Positions 16,658-24,589 of a DNA stretch of 43,533 nt are shown here, one piece after another. Origin of the DNA: Candidatus Hydrogenedentota bacterium (GTDB lineage Bacteria > Hydrogenedentota > Hydrogenedentia > Hydrogenedentales > SLHB01); NCBI GenBank assembly GCA_020849535.1, contig JADLGB010000006.1, positions 1 through 43,533 of the forward strand. The letters are read 5' to 3'. Numbering within the stretch: position 1 is the first letter of the stretch; the number at the start of each line of letters is the position of its first letter. A program made the position numbers and the translations under genes. Below the pieces are notes generated by a model, which made no database searches, had not been told where the DNA came from, and saw only the letters and a list, made by a program, of their open reading frames with translations.

Positions 16658-19468
16658 CTATCGCCTTCGCATGACGCCCAGCGCGAGCAGGGCCGCGGCC
16701 GTGAGCGCGAGTGCGCCGAATCCCGCCACGGGGGCGGAACCGCCTGGGAAAGACCCATCGGAGCGCGGGTCGGTACCGGCGTCGTATTCATCGAGGTTGG
16801 AGTACGTATCCAGGTCCGGGTCGCCGCTGGCACCATCGTCGCCGGCGTCGCTGTTCGGGTCGAGGCTGTGGTTGACCTCCCATCCGTCGGGCAAGAGGTC
16901 ATCGTCGGAATCGAGATCCATCGGGTCCGTCAACTCCACGTTCACTTCCTCGCCATCGGTCAAGCCATCGTCGTCCGAATCCGGATCGTTCGGGAGTGTG
17001 CCGCGCGCGATTTCCTGGACCCCAGTCAGCCCGTCGCCGTCGGTGTCTGTGTTTCCGTAGGTGGGCATCAGCCCTTCTTCGGCAAACCAATACAACAGCC
17101 ACTCGGCGCGTTCAACCGCCCATACATCGCGGATGAAGGTGTTCATGGGTTGCTGAAGCAAGACATCACTCACGTCGTCCTGCAGGTCATCGAATTGCGC
17201 TTGCACATTGGATCTGCCGAGGACTCCAGCCGGACCAAGCAAGGCCGTGGCGCGCGCTTCCCAGGCCGCTCGAAAATCCGCGTTCTCAAGCAAGGCCTGA
17301 TAGAGCTTTGCAATTGGGGAGTTGTCACGATTCGTACCCGGCGCTCGCAGGAAGGTCCAGCCATCGGTCAGGTGGAAGGGATTATCCGAGTAGGATTCCA
17401 CGGTGAAATCTTCCGCGGTGTCGGTCATGGCGTAGTAGCACATTTCCATGTCCCACACATAGAAACGCCAGCGGCTCAAATCCGGATCGGCGCTGCGTTC
17501 ACGGGCCATATACCAGTTGTTTCGCGGCCAATCGAAATTCGCGCCATAGCATTCGATGATCAGGTAGTCGATGAAATTGTCGATATCCATCAATGCCGCG
17601 ATCGCCGCGTAATTGGTGGGATCGGACAGGTCATTGTTCGCCGCAAAATCATTCAGCGCAAACCAGGCGTCCCAGTCGCCTTCCACCAGTTCACGCCGAT
17701 CGTTTTCGGGTTCGTCGGTACCCTTGACAACATCCCATCCGGTATCGCTTCCGTAGACTTGCTGGAAGAAGTCCTCGCAGTAGCGTTCCACGGGATTGAA
17801 GTATCCCTTGAAATAGCCATTCAGATAGAAATGAATGAAGGTGCCGCGGCACGTCACGTTGCCCATCTGAGCCATTAACCGGCGGCTCAGTTCGTCCTTG
17901 ACGAAGGGATTGTAGACATCGTCCGTGCCGGCGCGCATGACAATCTGCTTCAGGCTGGACAGGTTTGCATTCGGGATCAGGGGATACAGCAGGCGCGAAT
18001 TGCCGTATTCATCGCGGAAATAGTAGCGGAACGAAATCTTGTATCGGTAGTTACTCCAGGGATCGTCGATGGTTGGGGCAACCAGGTAACCTTCCCGGCG
18101 TCCCTTGCTGCCGTGCACGCGGATTCCGCAATCCTCTTGAAAACCAAGCAGCTCTGGCGAGGCCGGCGCACCGGAGGGATCGAAGAACTCCAGGGAGATC
18201 TTGCGCTCCCATTCATCGCCGTGCTGTATGAACGAACTAAAACCGCCGTCAATAACCATGATGCCGTCCGGCGCCCATAGATCCTTCGTGGGATCGCCAA
18301 CTACGCACAGCGATGGCAGACTCTTCTGCAAGGCGCTCGCGCCGATGATGTACGTCGCGGTTGCCACTTTGGACCCAAGGTACCCCGGCGCGTAGGCGAT
18401 CGCGCGAATCACTTTGTTCGCGTTCACCGTGATCGGCGTGGCATACAAGGTGCCGCTCACCTGGCTTGGCAGCGACCCGTCCTCCGTGTAGTAGATCTCG
18501 GCGCCCGGTTCGGTGGCCGTAAGGCTAAGGCTGAAAGGCGCGTCGTAATGGCCGTGAATATGGCTCAACGCCGGCGTGGTCGTTACTTCGGCCTGGGCAG
18601 TGTCGTAAGCATTGGGCGCGCCCGGTGTAGGCACGGTCATGAATCCGTGCAACTCCGGTTCCGGTAGCCCCGTATCCATGCCGACCAATCCATAGGAGAC
18701 GTCCGTGCGTTGTTCGCGCGCGGGATAGGCATATGCAATCGTCGGCACCGACGGGTCCTGGACGAGGGCAACGTACTCGCCATCCGCATCCAGCTTGAAG
18801 TTGGTGTGCAATTCCCCCGGCACCGCCGTGCGATTCTTATCCGAGGCGAACACGACCAGAAAACCGCCGGGAGCAACCGTCACATCCGGCAACGGCCACT
18901 TGTTCGGATTCAACTCATCATCCGTCAACGCCCAACCGAGCAAAGACACCGGGGCATCCGTTGCGTTATACAGTTCGACCCAGTCCGAATACTTTCCATC
19001 TTCGTCTTGCAGGCCGGTGCTATTTGAAGCGAGATACTCATTGAGGATCACCGGCGCGCCCGGTCCCAACACAATAACGAATCCCGTCTTCGTCTCGGTC
19101 ACGCTGTCCGACGCGGTCGTCGCCGTCAACGACACGGTGAACTGTCCGGGCGCCGCGTAAACATGACTCGGCGCCTCATCCGTGCTCGTCGTGGCATCGC
19201 CGAAATCCCATTCCCATCCGATAATCGGAAGGCCGCCCGGCACCGTGAGGTTGGAACAGGTCAGCGTTTCGCCCTGGCGGATGACCCGGTGCGACACGTC
19301 AAAATCAACGTCCTGTGCTTCCAGTTGGAAGGCCAACATCGATGGAAGCAGACACAGAACGAGCGAACGGAAGATCCGATGACTACGAAAAGAGGAAAGT
19401 CTTCCAGCAATACCACCGAATTGCGCGTTGCAGCTTTGACGCATGAAGTCACTCTTTGACCCAAGCAT
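16658..19468 (-). CDS. secreted multidomain CotH protein (PKD, lamin tail, CotH kinase fold, type-3 repeats, CTERM tail)
   Basis: A 936-residue exported protein. A long n-region leads into a signal helix (SLVLCLLPSMLAF). Domains in order are: PKD-like (about 53-130, WEWDFGD); lamin-tail (about 137-285, VILNEYLASNSTGLQDEDG and YSDWVELYN); chitobiase-C-terminal-like (about 291-372, AEIYYTEDGSLPS); and CotH (about 378-780). The CotH part shows GIRVHGSKGRRE, NNWYMARE and RFYVWDMEMCYY. Then come Asp-rich thrombospondin-type-3-like calcium repeats (DTDGDGLTGVQE, DPDSDDDGLTDGEE, about 835-905). It ends GFGALALTAAALLALGVMRRR (21 residues, written here as GFGALALTAAALLA plus LGVMRRR), a hydrophobic helix plus Arg cluster typical of MYXO/PEP-CTERM-type sorting tails. 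It is probably surface-displayed. CotH domains can act as protein kinases; activity here is untested. GGAG precedes the ATG. Confidence 0.9.
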   Translation of the reverse strand: MLGSKSDFMRQSCNAQFGGIAGRLSSFRSHRIFRSLVLCLLPSMLAFQLEAQDVDFDVSHRVIRQGETLTCSNLTVPGGLPIIGWEWDFGDATTSTDEAPSHVYAAPGQFTVSLTATTASDSVTETKTGFVIVLGPGAPVILNEYLASNSTGLQDEDGKYSDWVELYNATDAPVSLLGWALTDDELNPNKWPLPDVTVAPGGFLVVFASDKNRTAVPGELHTNFKLDADGEYVALVQDPSVPTIAYAYPAREQRTDVSYGLVGMDTGLPEPELHGFMTVPTPGAPNAYDTAQAEVTTTPALSHIHGHYDAPFSLSLTATEPGAEIYYTEDGSLPSQVSGTLYATPITVNANKVIRAIAYAPGYLGSKVATATYIIGASALQKSLPSLCVVGDPTKDLWAPDGIMVIDGGFSSFIQHGDEWERKISLEFFDPSGAPASPELLGFQEDCGIRVHGSKGRREGYLVAPTIDDPWSNYRYKISFRYYFRDEYGNSRLLYPLIPNANLSSLKQIVMRAGTDDVYNPFVKDELSRRLMAQMGNVTCRGTFIHFYLNGYFKGYFNPVERYCEDFFQQVYGSDTGWDVVKGTDEPENDRRELVEGDWDAWFALNDFAANNDLSDPTNYAAIAALMDIDNFIDYLIIECYGANFDWPRNNWYMARERSADPDLSRWRFYVWDMEMCYYAMTDTAEDFTVESYSDNPFHLTDGWTFLRAPGTNRDNSPIAKLYQALLENADFRAAWEARATALLGPAGVLGRSNVQAQFDDLQDDVSDVLLQQPMNTFIRDVWAVERAEWLLYWFAEEGLMPTYGNTDTDGDGLTGVQEIARGTLPNDPDSDDDGLTDGEEVNVELTDPMDLDSDDDLLPDGWEVNHSLDPNSDAGDDGASGDPDLDTYSNLDEYDAGTDPRSDGSFPGGSAPVAGFGALALTAAALLALGVMRRR

Positions 19469-19560
19469 GTTGATTTCTCCAAGTCATGCCTTCCACCCGG
19501 GAACTGGAAACCGCACCTTTCCAGTCCACGCCACCCCTGCGAATGAGTGAGCCCGGCCAG

Positions 19561-19588
19561 AGAGTAACACGATTGCCCGAGAATTCAA
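19561..19588 (-). promoter_or_regulatory. sigma70-type promoter of the CotH-protein gene
   Basis: On the minus strand TTGAAT (19588-19583), a 16-base spacer and TACTCT (19566-19561), about 92 bases upstream of the start at 19468. The 19649-19690 stretch upstream holds a repeat-like sequence (AATTGGGACACCACTTATT) similar to that near 15450. Confidence 0.45.
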
Positions 19589-19750
19589 AGGTGCGAATCG
19601 CCCGGACCTTTCCAATAGGTGTAACAGAGTGGCAGTAAAAGGGGGGGATTAATTGGGACACCACTTATTGAGGTTTAGGCAGTGCAATACGCGTTCCCAC
19701 AACAATAGGCGTTGGCTGTCCCCTTTCTGTTCGTCCTCGTCCATTGGTGG

Positions 19751-20893
19751 TCAGTGTCCACGTTTGGCACCCGTGGATCCGAGAACAGTGTGGGCAATGC
19801 GAAATGCGGCATCCGGCCTGCCGATGCGGCGGGCATTGGCCTGCATGCGGGCGAGGCGTTCGGGGTCACCGAGGAGCGTCTCAGCCTTGTAGAGCATGTT
19901 GGCGGCGGTGTGGGCCCAAAGTCCAGCGCCATTTTCGAGGAGATACAGGGCGTTTCGCTCCTCCTGGCCGGGGATTGGGTTGAACACGACCATGGGCAGG
20001 CCGAGGGCGAGGCATTCGCTCGTGGTGAGGCCCCCGCTTTTGGCCACGGCGAGGTCGCTGGCCGCCATGAGTTCGTGCATGTTGTCGACGAACCCAAAAG
20101 GAATGATATGGCCTGGCGCCTTCGACGCGACCCGCTCGAGCCGTTCGCGCAGCGCTTCGTTGCGGCCGGCCACGACAAGCAACTGGACCTGGGGAAGTCG
20201 GCCGGCCAGAACCACGGCGGCCTCGTCGGCGCGCATCATACCGAAGCCGCCGGCCGAGACCAGCACCGCCGGCCGGCTAGGATCCAGACCCAACTGCCGG
20301 CGCATTTCCGGCCGGGCGGGGTAGGTGCGCGCGAAAGCAGGCAACACAGGGATCCCGGTGACGGTAATGTGCGCATCCGTGCCACGGGCGCGCAGGGCGT
20401 AGGCCATCTCCTCCGTGGCCACGAAATATCCGTCGACGCCTTCTTGAATCCACATCGTGTGGACATCGTAGTCGGTGAGCACGACGTACAACGGAGCGCG
20501 TAACTTGCCTTTGCGCCGGCGCTGCGCGAGCACCTCCACGGGCACGAAGTGGGTGCATACGACGCAATCTGGATCAAGCTTCGCCACCATGCGCGTAAGG
20601 CGCGCGGCGTTCAGGCGGTCAAACAAAGCCATCGCACTCTTGAGGCGGCTCCGAGCGGGTTTGGCCTCCAACCGCTCATAGATGTGGCCCCAAACGGACG
20701 GCAGTTCTTTCACGAGGCGCTCGTAGCCCTGCGAGTACCCATTGCGGAAAGCGGCATTGGTGTAGTCCAGAGCGTCCTCGCAATGGAGATCGATTTCGGG
20801 GTGGCGCTCCAGAAAGGCCGCTTCGACGGCCTGCGCCGCCCGAAGATGCCCTGCGCCAGCCGTGACCGAGAGGATCAGAACGCGCGTAGCCAT
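19751..20893 (-). CDS. UgtP/MGD-synthase-like glycosyltransferase (GT28 type)
   Basis: A 380-residue enzyme with a two-domain GT-B fold. The N-terminal domain begins with VLILSVTAGAGHLRAAQAVE, the glycine loop and conserved His of monogalactosyldiacylglycerol synthase and processive diacylglycerol glucosyltransferases. It continues with ALDYTNAAFR and CTHFVPVEVL. The C-terminal nucleotide-sugar domain has SAGGFG, FVDNMHELMAASDLAVAKSGGLTTSECLALG and NPIPGQE, the conserved donor-binding signature. It probably transfers a sugar from a UDP-sugar to diacylglycerol on the inner face of the membrane; exact donor unknown. The start is certain: AAAGGAGGTGG precedes the ATG, one of the strongest ribosome sites in the window. 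A fragment duplicating its last third lies at 16088-16487. Confidence 0.9.
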   Translation of the reverse strand: MATRVLILSVTAGAGHLRAAQAVEAAFLERHPEIDLHCEDALDYTNAAFRNGYSQGYERLVKELPSVWGHIYERLEAKPARSRLKSAMALFDRLNAARLTRMVAKLDPDCVVCTHFVPVEVLAQRRRKGKLRAPLYVVLTDYDVHTMWIQEGVDGYFVATEEMAYALRARGTDAHITVTGIPVLPAFARTYPARPEMRRQLGLDPSRPAVLVSAGGFGMMRADEAAVVLAGRLPQVQLLVVAGRNEALRERLERVASKAPGHIIPFGFVDNMHELMAASDLAVAKSGGLTTSECLALGLPMVVFNPIPGQEERNALYLLENGAGLWAHTAANMLYKAETLLGDPERLARMQANARRIGRPDAAFRIAHTVLGSTGAKRGH

Positions 20894-21008
20894 CCTTTGC
20901 CACCTCCTTTGTCTGGCAATGGAGATAATACGGGGAACCGGAGTGGCAGGTCCAGGGACGCAAAGCGAGCCGGGATGCTATGGATCGCGGTATGGCAGCA
21001 TCTGCCCG

Positions 21009-21611
21009 CTAGGTATCGATCATGTCAAAAGCACTGACAGGGAGGATCTGCTCGAAACGCCCGCCCTTTTCGACAATTACCTCGTACGGTCCTGAGATAT
21101 TGTTTTGCGGGTCGGGGTTCTTCCCCCAGCGGATGAAGAGCGTGTGCCGGCCGCGGGGGAGGTTGTTAAACTCAAACCGGCCCATGCTGTCGAGGTGTGC
21201 GCGCAACAGAGGGACCGGGACATCGAGGGGCAACGTTACCTCGGCCGGTTCTGTTCCCGATTGGCGCCCCCACCACTCGTGCGGTATGGATGAAGAACTC
21301 CACCATTCCTCCGGCATTTGACGATGCCAATCTATCGCTGCCTCCGTCGTTTTGAGATGTCCTTTTGGCGGTCCTTCATACCCGAGCGACCTGTAATCCT
21401 CTTCCAACAGGAGGAACGCGGCTCCGAAGACCCCGTTGAGCGGGAATTCGTAACTATGCGTCACGCCAAAATCCTCCCACTGGATCTGTCCGGCGAGATT
21501 ACCTGGCAGCGTTCCACACCCGGAACCGATGATGCTCACGGCAACGCAGAGCGTTGCGAAGAATGCCCGGCGCGGCATCCGTTCAAGCAGGTTCATTCGA
21601 TTGACTTCCAT
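21009..21611 (-). CDS. lipoprotein with a carboxypeptidase-regulatory-like beta domain
   Basis: A 200-residue predicted lipoprotein. A basic N-terminus and hydrophobic stretch (FFATLCVAVSIIGSGC) end in a lipobox with Cys at about residue 32. The C-terminal half (PLDVPVPLLRAHLDSMGRFE, then FNNLPRGRHTLFIRW, then GPYEVIVEKG) has the pattern of a small beta-sandwich like carboxypeptidase-regulatory or Cna-B domains, in which 'GRFEFNNLPRGRHTL' is the hallmark strand. These usually serve as structural modules on the cell surface. Function is unknown. Either ATG (21611 or 21596) is possible; GGGGGTGA lies upstream of the first. A tiny zinc-ribbon ORF overlaps its start by 19 bases. Confidence 0.75.
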   Translation of the reverse strand: MEVNRMNLLERMPRRAFFATLCVAVSIIGSGCGTLPGNLAGQIQWEDFGVTHSYEFPLNGVFGAAFLLLEEDYRSLGYEGPPKGHLKTTEAAIDWHRQMPEEWWSSSSIPHEWWGRQSGTEPAEVTLPLDVPVPLLRAHLDSMGRFEFNNLPRGRHTLFIRWGKNPDPQNNISGPYEVIVEKGGRFEQILPVSAFDMIDT

Positions 21612-21802
21612 CGTTCACCCCCGCTGTTTCGGCTGGCGTTTGTGGCGTACCCCAAGCCAACCACGGCCCTGCAAGACTGGCAAAGTTGCCAGAGTGTCCC
21701 GGGCGCTGGCATGGTCGTGCCGCACGCCGGACACTCGCGTCGCGTTGCACCTTGACAGGCCTCTCCGAAGCGTATCTGCCTTTTCCCAGAAGTCAGGCCC
21801 AC
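21593..21802 (-). CDS. possible small zinc-ribbon protein
   Basis: A 69-codon frame containing ECPACGTTMPAPGTLWQLCQ followed by SC, i.e. C-X2-C, a 14-residue spacer and C-X2-C. This is the spacing of a treble-clef or zinc-ribbon knuckle. It overlaps the start of the lipoprotein gene by 19 bases, which would allow coupled translation. Against it, the only upstream start is a GTG at 21802 with no ribosome site, and the rest of the sequence is plain. It could be a decayed gene end. Confidence 0.3.
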   Translation of the reverse strand: MGLTSGKRQIRFGEACQGATRRECPACGTTMPAPGTLWQLCQSCRAVVGLGYATNASRNSGGERWKSIE

Positions 21803-21956
21803 CGTTCGTTGCGGTTGATGCAGCGGGCTACGCCCTTCCTCACCGGTAAAACAGATGGTAACCGGCGATCATCCTTCCGCGAACAGTTCTCCGTTCCGAA
21901 GCAACTGATCGAGTCAACTTGCCGGAGACGGGTGTCTTCTCAGACGATGCAGCCTG

Positions 21957-22076
21957 TCACTGTACGGCGGGCAAAAAGAAACTGACGAGACGCTGCAGAA
22001 TCGCAAGCAAGAGAGCGCCGAAGCCTCGTTGCCAAATCAAGAAATCACGTCCATCGACATCGCCATCGTCTTTCAT
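21957..22076 (-). pseudogene. dockerin-like calcium-loop remnant
   Basis: A 39-codon frame starting MKDDGDVDGRDFLIWQRGFG. The DxDGDVDGxDFLxWQRGFG signature is that of one half of the dockerin-type-I-like modules very common at the C-termini of Planctomycetota-type secreted proteins (EF-hand-like Asp positions 1, 3, 5 and 12). Here it is isolated: there is an in-frame stop 11 codons upstream and no protein to which it belongs, and it lies downstream of the SUMF1-domain gene. I read it as the tail of a lost gene. The rest of 21803-22167 shows nothing I can support. Confidence 0.4.
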
Positions 22077-22167
22077 TGCTTCTCTACTTCCTTGGGTTTG
22101 TGTCCATTACCCAGATTGTCGTCCAGACGTTGGCTGCTCATAGCCAAAAGGGAATAACCGCAACTAC

Positions 22168-22977
22168 TCAATCCGGAATCCGAAGCAAACGAAAGCCTCT
22201 GACGGCGTTTCGGCTGCTTGGTAAGAAGAAGTCGCGAAGTGCCGCGCGGCAGTAGGCCGGACTACTGTTCCACGAACCCCCACGTGCCACCCTTGATGTG
22301 CCTGTGGCTGGGCCTTGGGGGTCAACGAAGGATCCGTCAGGGTCATCCGCGTACCAGTCTTGGCACCACTCATCGACATTGCCGCCCATATCGTACAGCC
22401 CCCAATCATTTGGGAGCATCTCCCCCACGTTGTGGGTTTCGTTGCTGGCATTGCCGAGATACCAGGCATAGTCGGTGATGTCGGATTCCGTGGGGTCTTC
22501 GCCCCAATAGAAGCGCGCTGTGGTCTTGGCCCGGTACGCGTATTCCCACTCGGCATCGGTCGGAAGCCGGTAGGGGCCGCCAATGGCACTCTTGTTCGCA
22601 TTCAATTCGGCCAGAAAGTACTGCACGTCGTCCCAACTGACCTGTTCAACGGGCTTGATAGCACTTGTGGCACTCGAAAAGTAGGAGGGATTGCTTCCCG
22701 TAACGGCCACCCATTGGGCCTGGGTCACTTCATACTTCCCCAACCAGAACCCCTGAGAAATCACAACGCGGTGACGTGTTTCGTTGTCGAAGCGGCCCAC
22801 TTCGCTTAGCGGACTTCCCATCATAAAGGAACCGGGCGGGCACCACTGAAATTCGATTCCGTCGAAGATCCGGGTCTCGCCGGGGATGGGGGTGTCGTGG
22901 GGAAAGGGGCAGCCGGTCGCGAACACCAGACAGGCCAAAAACACAGCCCCGCAAGCAGAACGAAATACGTGCTTCAT
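22168..22977 (-). CDS. SUMF1/formylglycine-generating-enzyme-like lipoprotein
   Basis: A 269-residue lipoprotein (signal and lipobox LVFATGC, Cys about residue 23) followed by a full SUMF1 domain. Motifs are FQWCPPGSFMMGSP, FWLGKYEVTQAQW, PVEQVSWDDVQYFLAELN, YRLPTDAEWEYAYRA, GLYDMGGNVDEWCQDWY, RVARGGSW and AVRGFRLLR. True formylglycine-generating enzymes carry two catalytic cysteines after RGGSW. Here the stretch is NSSPAYCRAA, keeping only the second, so sulfatase activation is unlikely. A binding or scaffold role, as in many SUMF1 proteins of this kind, is more plausible. No sulfatase gene is nearby. AGGAG precedes the ATG at 22977. Confidence 0.88.
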   Translation of the reverse strand: MKHVFRSACGAVFLACLVFATGCPFPHDTPIPGETRIFDGIEFQWCPPGSFMMGSPLSEVGRFDNETRHRVVISQGFWLGKYEVTQAQWVAVTGSNPSYFSSATSAIKPVEQVSWDDVQYFLAELNANKSAIGGPYRLPTDAEWEYAYRAKTTARFYWGEDPTESDITDYAWYLGNASNETHNVGEMLPNDWGLYDMGGNVDEWCQDWYADDPDGSFVDPQGPATGTSRVARGGSWNSSPAYCRAALRDFFLPSSRNAVRGFRLLRIPD

Positions 22978-23308
22978 GCTACGCGCTCCTTTGAGTTAGG
23001 CAATTCGCACGCAGTCCAGTAGTGCAGCTTGAAGACGAGGAGGCGTGCCTTGCAGTTCTGACCGAAAATCGATACTGCCACACAAGGCCATTTTGCGCAA
23101 TACTTTTCTTCATCGCGTTTTGATTGTGGAAGAAGTGGACAGCCACCGTTTCTTGCATTCCCTCCCACAATCCTGCATGAGGAGCGCGCTGCGGTGGCGC
23201 GCGTCATTACGAGAAGCTCTGTTGGCGGGTGCTGGGACCATTGGTCATGTTCCCCCCACGCGGTTCGCCATGCCGTGAGCTTTCCCGTGTCTTGACACTG
23301 GATACGTT
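22978..23308. other. intergenic stretch with no supported gene
   Basis: The minus-strand frames here lack ribosome sites and recognisable motifs. This is the leader region of the SUMF1-domain gene followed by unassigned sequence. The whole interval 22978-23951 is gene-free apart from the repeats listed separately. Confidence 0.5.
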
Positions 23309-23331
23309 TATAATAATAGTACGATATTATA
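23309..23331. repeat. AT-rich perfect palindrome
   Basis: TATAATA-N9-TATTATA within an AT-only island of about 45 bases in otherwise GC-rich DNA. It might be an operator or a bend; no gene start lies within 600 bases on the plus strand. Confidence 0.4.
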
Positions 23332-23357
23332 ATACATACAATAGGGCGGCGGAAGTT

Positions 23358-23420
23358 GAAGCCAGGTACAGTCCCGTCTTCGCTCGGGGACTCGCTCCGC
23401 TTTGGACCGTCCCTGGCTTC
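23358..23420. repeat. REP-like hairpin
   Basis: GAAGCCAGGTACAGTCC (23358-23374) and GGACCGTCCCTGGCTTC (23404-23420) are inverted with 15 of 17 bases matching. The loop contains TCGCTC/CTCCGC blocks like those inside the element at 10513-10693, so it may belong to the same broad family. Confidence 0.5.
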
Positions 23421-23656
23421 TGTCTGTGGACGCGAATCGTCGGGGCGACGTTGCGGGAGGTGGGGCCGCCGTTCCCCAGAGCAACGTGAAAGCCGGCGCG
23501 GGATCTTTCGTACTGTGCCAAGAACAAACACTGGCGGGATGGAAAACCCGCTTTCCGGGAGGGCGTCTCAGGTCTGTTTTCGGCTGCGTGGGGCGGCAAC
23601 ACGGGGTCTCCGAGGAAGGGCCTGATATTCCAGTGTTTCCAGTGCCCCGGTGGTCA

Positions 23657-23708
23657 GGGACGGCAAGGACAGCAGGGACGGCAAGGACGGTAAGTACAGC
23701 AAGGACGG
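23657..23708. repeat. short tandem repeat of a 9-10-nt GGACRGCAA unit
   Basis: Units read GGGACGGCAA, GGACAGCA, GGGACGGCAA, GGACGGTAA, GTACAGCAA and GGACGG in head-to-tail order. It is non-coding. Confidence 0.65.
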
Positions 23709-23951
23709 ACCGTGTTCCCCTTGTCCCCGAGGTCAAGTCCTGTCCTCCAAGGGGAGCGAATACGTCGACCGGTCACTGCTGCCTATTAGGCGGAGTCTGT
23801 TGGGAGTCGATTCGGGGCATTGACAAAACGGGCGGGGGGCGAGTAAACTCTTGACAAGATGGATAGTTTCCGATGCGTCACCAGCGTATCGGGTATACTG
23901 GGACATGCAAAAAGGAGTTCAGGCCTGGACCGCCGTAGGAGGTGTTAACCG

Positions 23952-24128
23952 ATGAAGCACGTTTCGCTGGTTACGAAGAAGATGCCCGCCAGGGCGGATT
24001 TGTGGCAAGACATTCTTTGCGAAGTGACGGGCGTGGTTGTGGGGCTGCTGGAAGCCAAGGGAGGGTCGGTACCGCTGCTGACCTACCTTGATGAAAAGTG
24101 CGAACCGAACCCTGTCCTGGAACAGTAG
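23952..24128 (+). CDS. 58-residue protein, unknown function
   Basis: A very small gene that looks real. AGGAGGTG lies seven bases before the ATG, the frame is 58 codons with ordinary GC-rich codon use, and an intrinsic terminator follows at 24153. The product starts MKHVSLVTKKMPARADLWQD, continues with a hydrophobic helix-like middle (ILCEVTGVVVGLLEAKG) and ends YLDEKCEPNPVLEQ, with two cysteines. It is probably a small soluble or membrane-surface protein. A TATACT box at 23894-23899 may be its -10, with no good -35; a TTGACA at 23851 is too far away. I do not recognise a family. Confidence 0.65.
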   Translation: MKHVSLVTKKMPARADLWQDILCEVTGVVVGLLEAKGGSVPLLTYLDEKCEPNPVLEQ

Positions 24129-24152
24129 AACTCAGATTCTGAGCCGGACTCA

Positions 24153-24193
24153 GGACTCCCGAGACGGATATGCCTCGGGGGTCTTCTTTTTTT
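24153..24193 (+). terminator. intrinsic terminator after the 58-residue gene
   Basis: GACTCCCGAG pairs with CTCGGGGGTC (one G-U) around a 10-base loop, followed by TTCTTTTTTT. Confidence 0.85.
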
Positions 24194-24308
24194 GCGGGTC
24201 TGGGACCGCGCGTGTCGCTGCCGAGATAGGAATCCGGGAGCGCAAGAGCCGCTCGAAAGGGTGGTGAGGCCCCTTACAGGCGGGGGATTTGGGGAGAATA
24301 GGCGGCGC

Positions 24309-24425
24309 ATGGCTACAAATACTGATAAATTTGCCACTGGAGTATATGTCAGAATTGGATTAATCGGTCTTTTTTTGATTGTCATTGGACATATTGCGGA
24401 ATATTCGGTGTATAATATCAAGTAG
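24309..24425 (+). CDS. possible 38-residue single-helix membrane protein
   Basis: A 38-codon ORF: a polar start MATNTDKFATGVYVR, then one membrane helix IGLIGLFLIVIGHIAEY, ending YNIK. It is much richer in A and T than its surroundings, which may reflect transfer or simply a membrane mini-protein. GGGGAGAAT lies about 12 bases upstream, so the ribosome site is only fair. The frame remains open upstream but the DNA there looks unrelated. There is no terminator of its own. Confidence 0.4.
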   Translation: MATNTDKFATGVYVRIGLIGLFLIVIGHIAEYSVYNIK

Positions 24426-24471
24426 GCTGTGCTGTATTGGCCGAGACGGTAAGTTGGGGTCAGGAAAACTA

Positions 24472-24500
24472 TTGACAAGCGTTACGAATTGACCCATAAT
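24472..24500 (+). promoter_or_regulatory. strong sigma70 promoter of the LRR/vWA lipoprotein operon
   Basis: TTGACA (24472-24477), a 17-base spacer and CATAAT (24495-24500), 89 bases upstream of the LRR gene. It is the closest match to the housekeeping consensus in the window. Confidence 0.75.
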
Positions 24501-24589
24501 AGGTACTGGTTGTGTACTGGTAGCAGGTTTATGGGTTCTCTGGCGCTTGGGCCGGAGATCGCGTAGGGCTCATACGATAAGGGGGCGCC

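Noticed and set aside
22168..22977. True formylglycine-generating enzyme
   Set aside because: The first catalytic cysteine is missing (NSSPAYC) and no sulfatase gene is nearby.
23657..23708. CRISPR-like array
   Set aside because: Units are 9-10 nt, head-to-tail and without spacers.
23851..23856. TTGACA as -35 box of the 58-residue gene
   Set aside because: No -10 at 16-19 bases; the nearby TATACT is 37 bases away.
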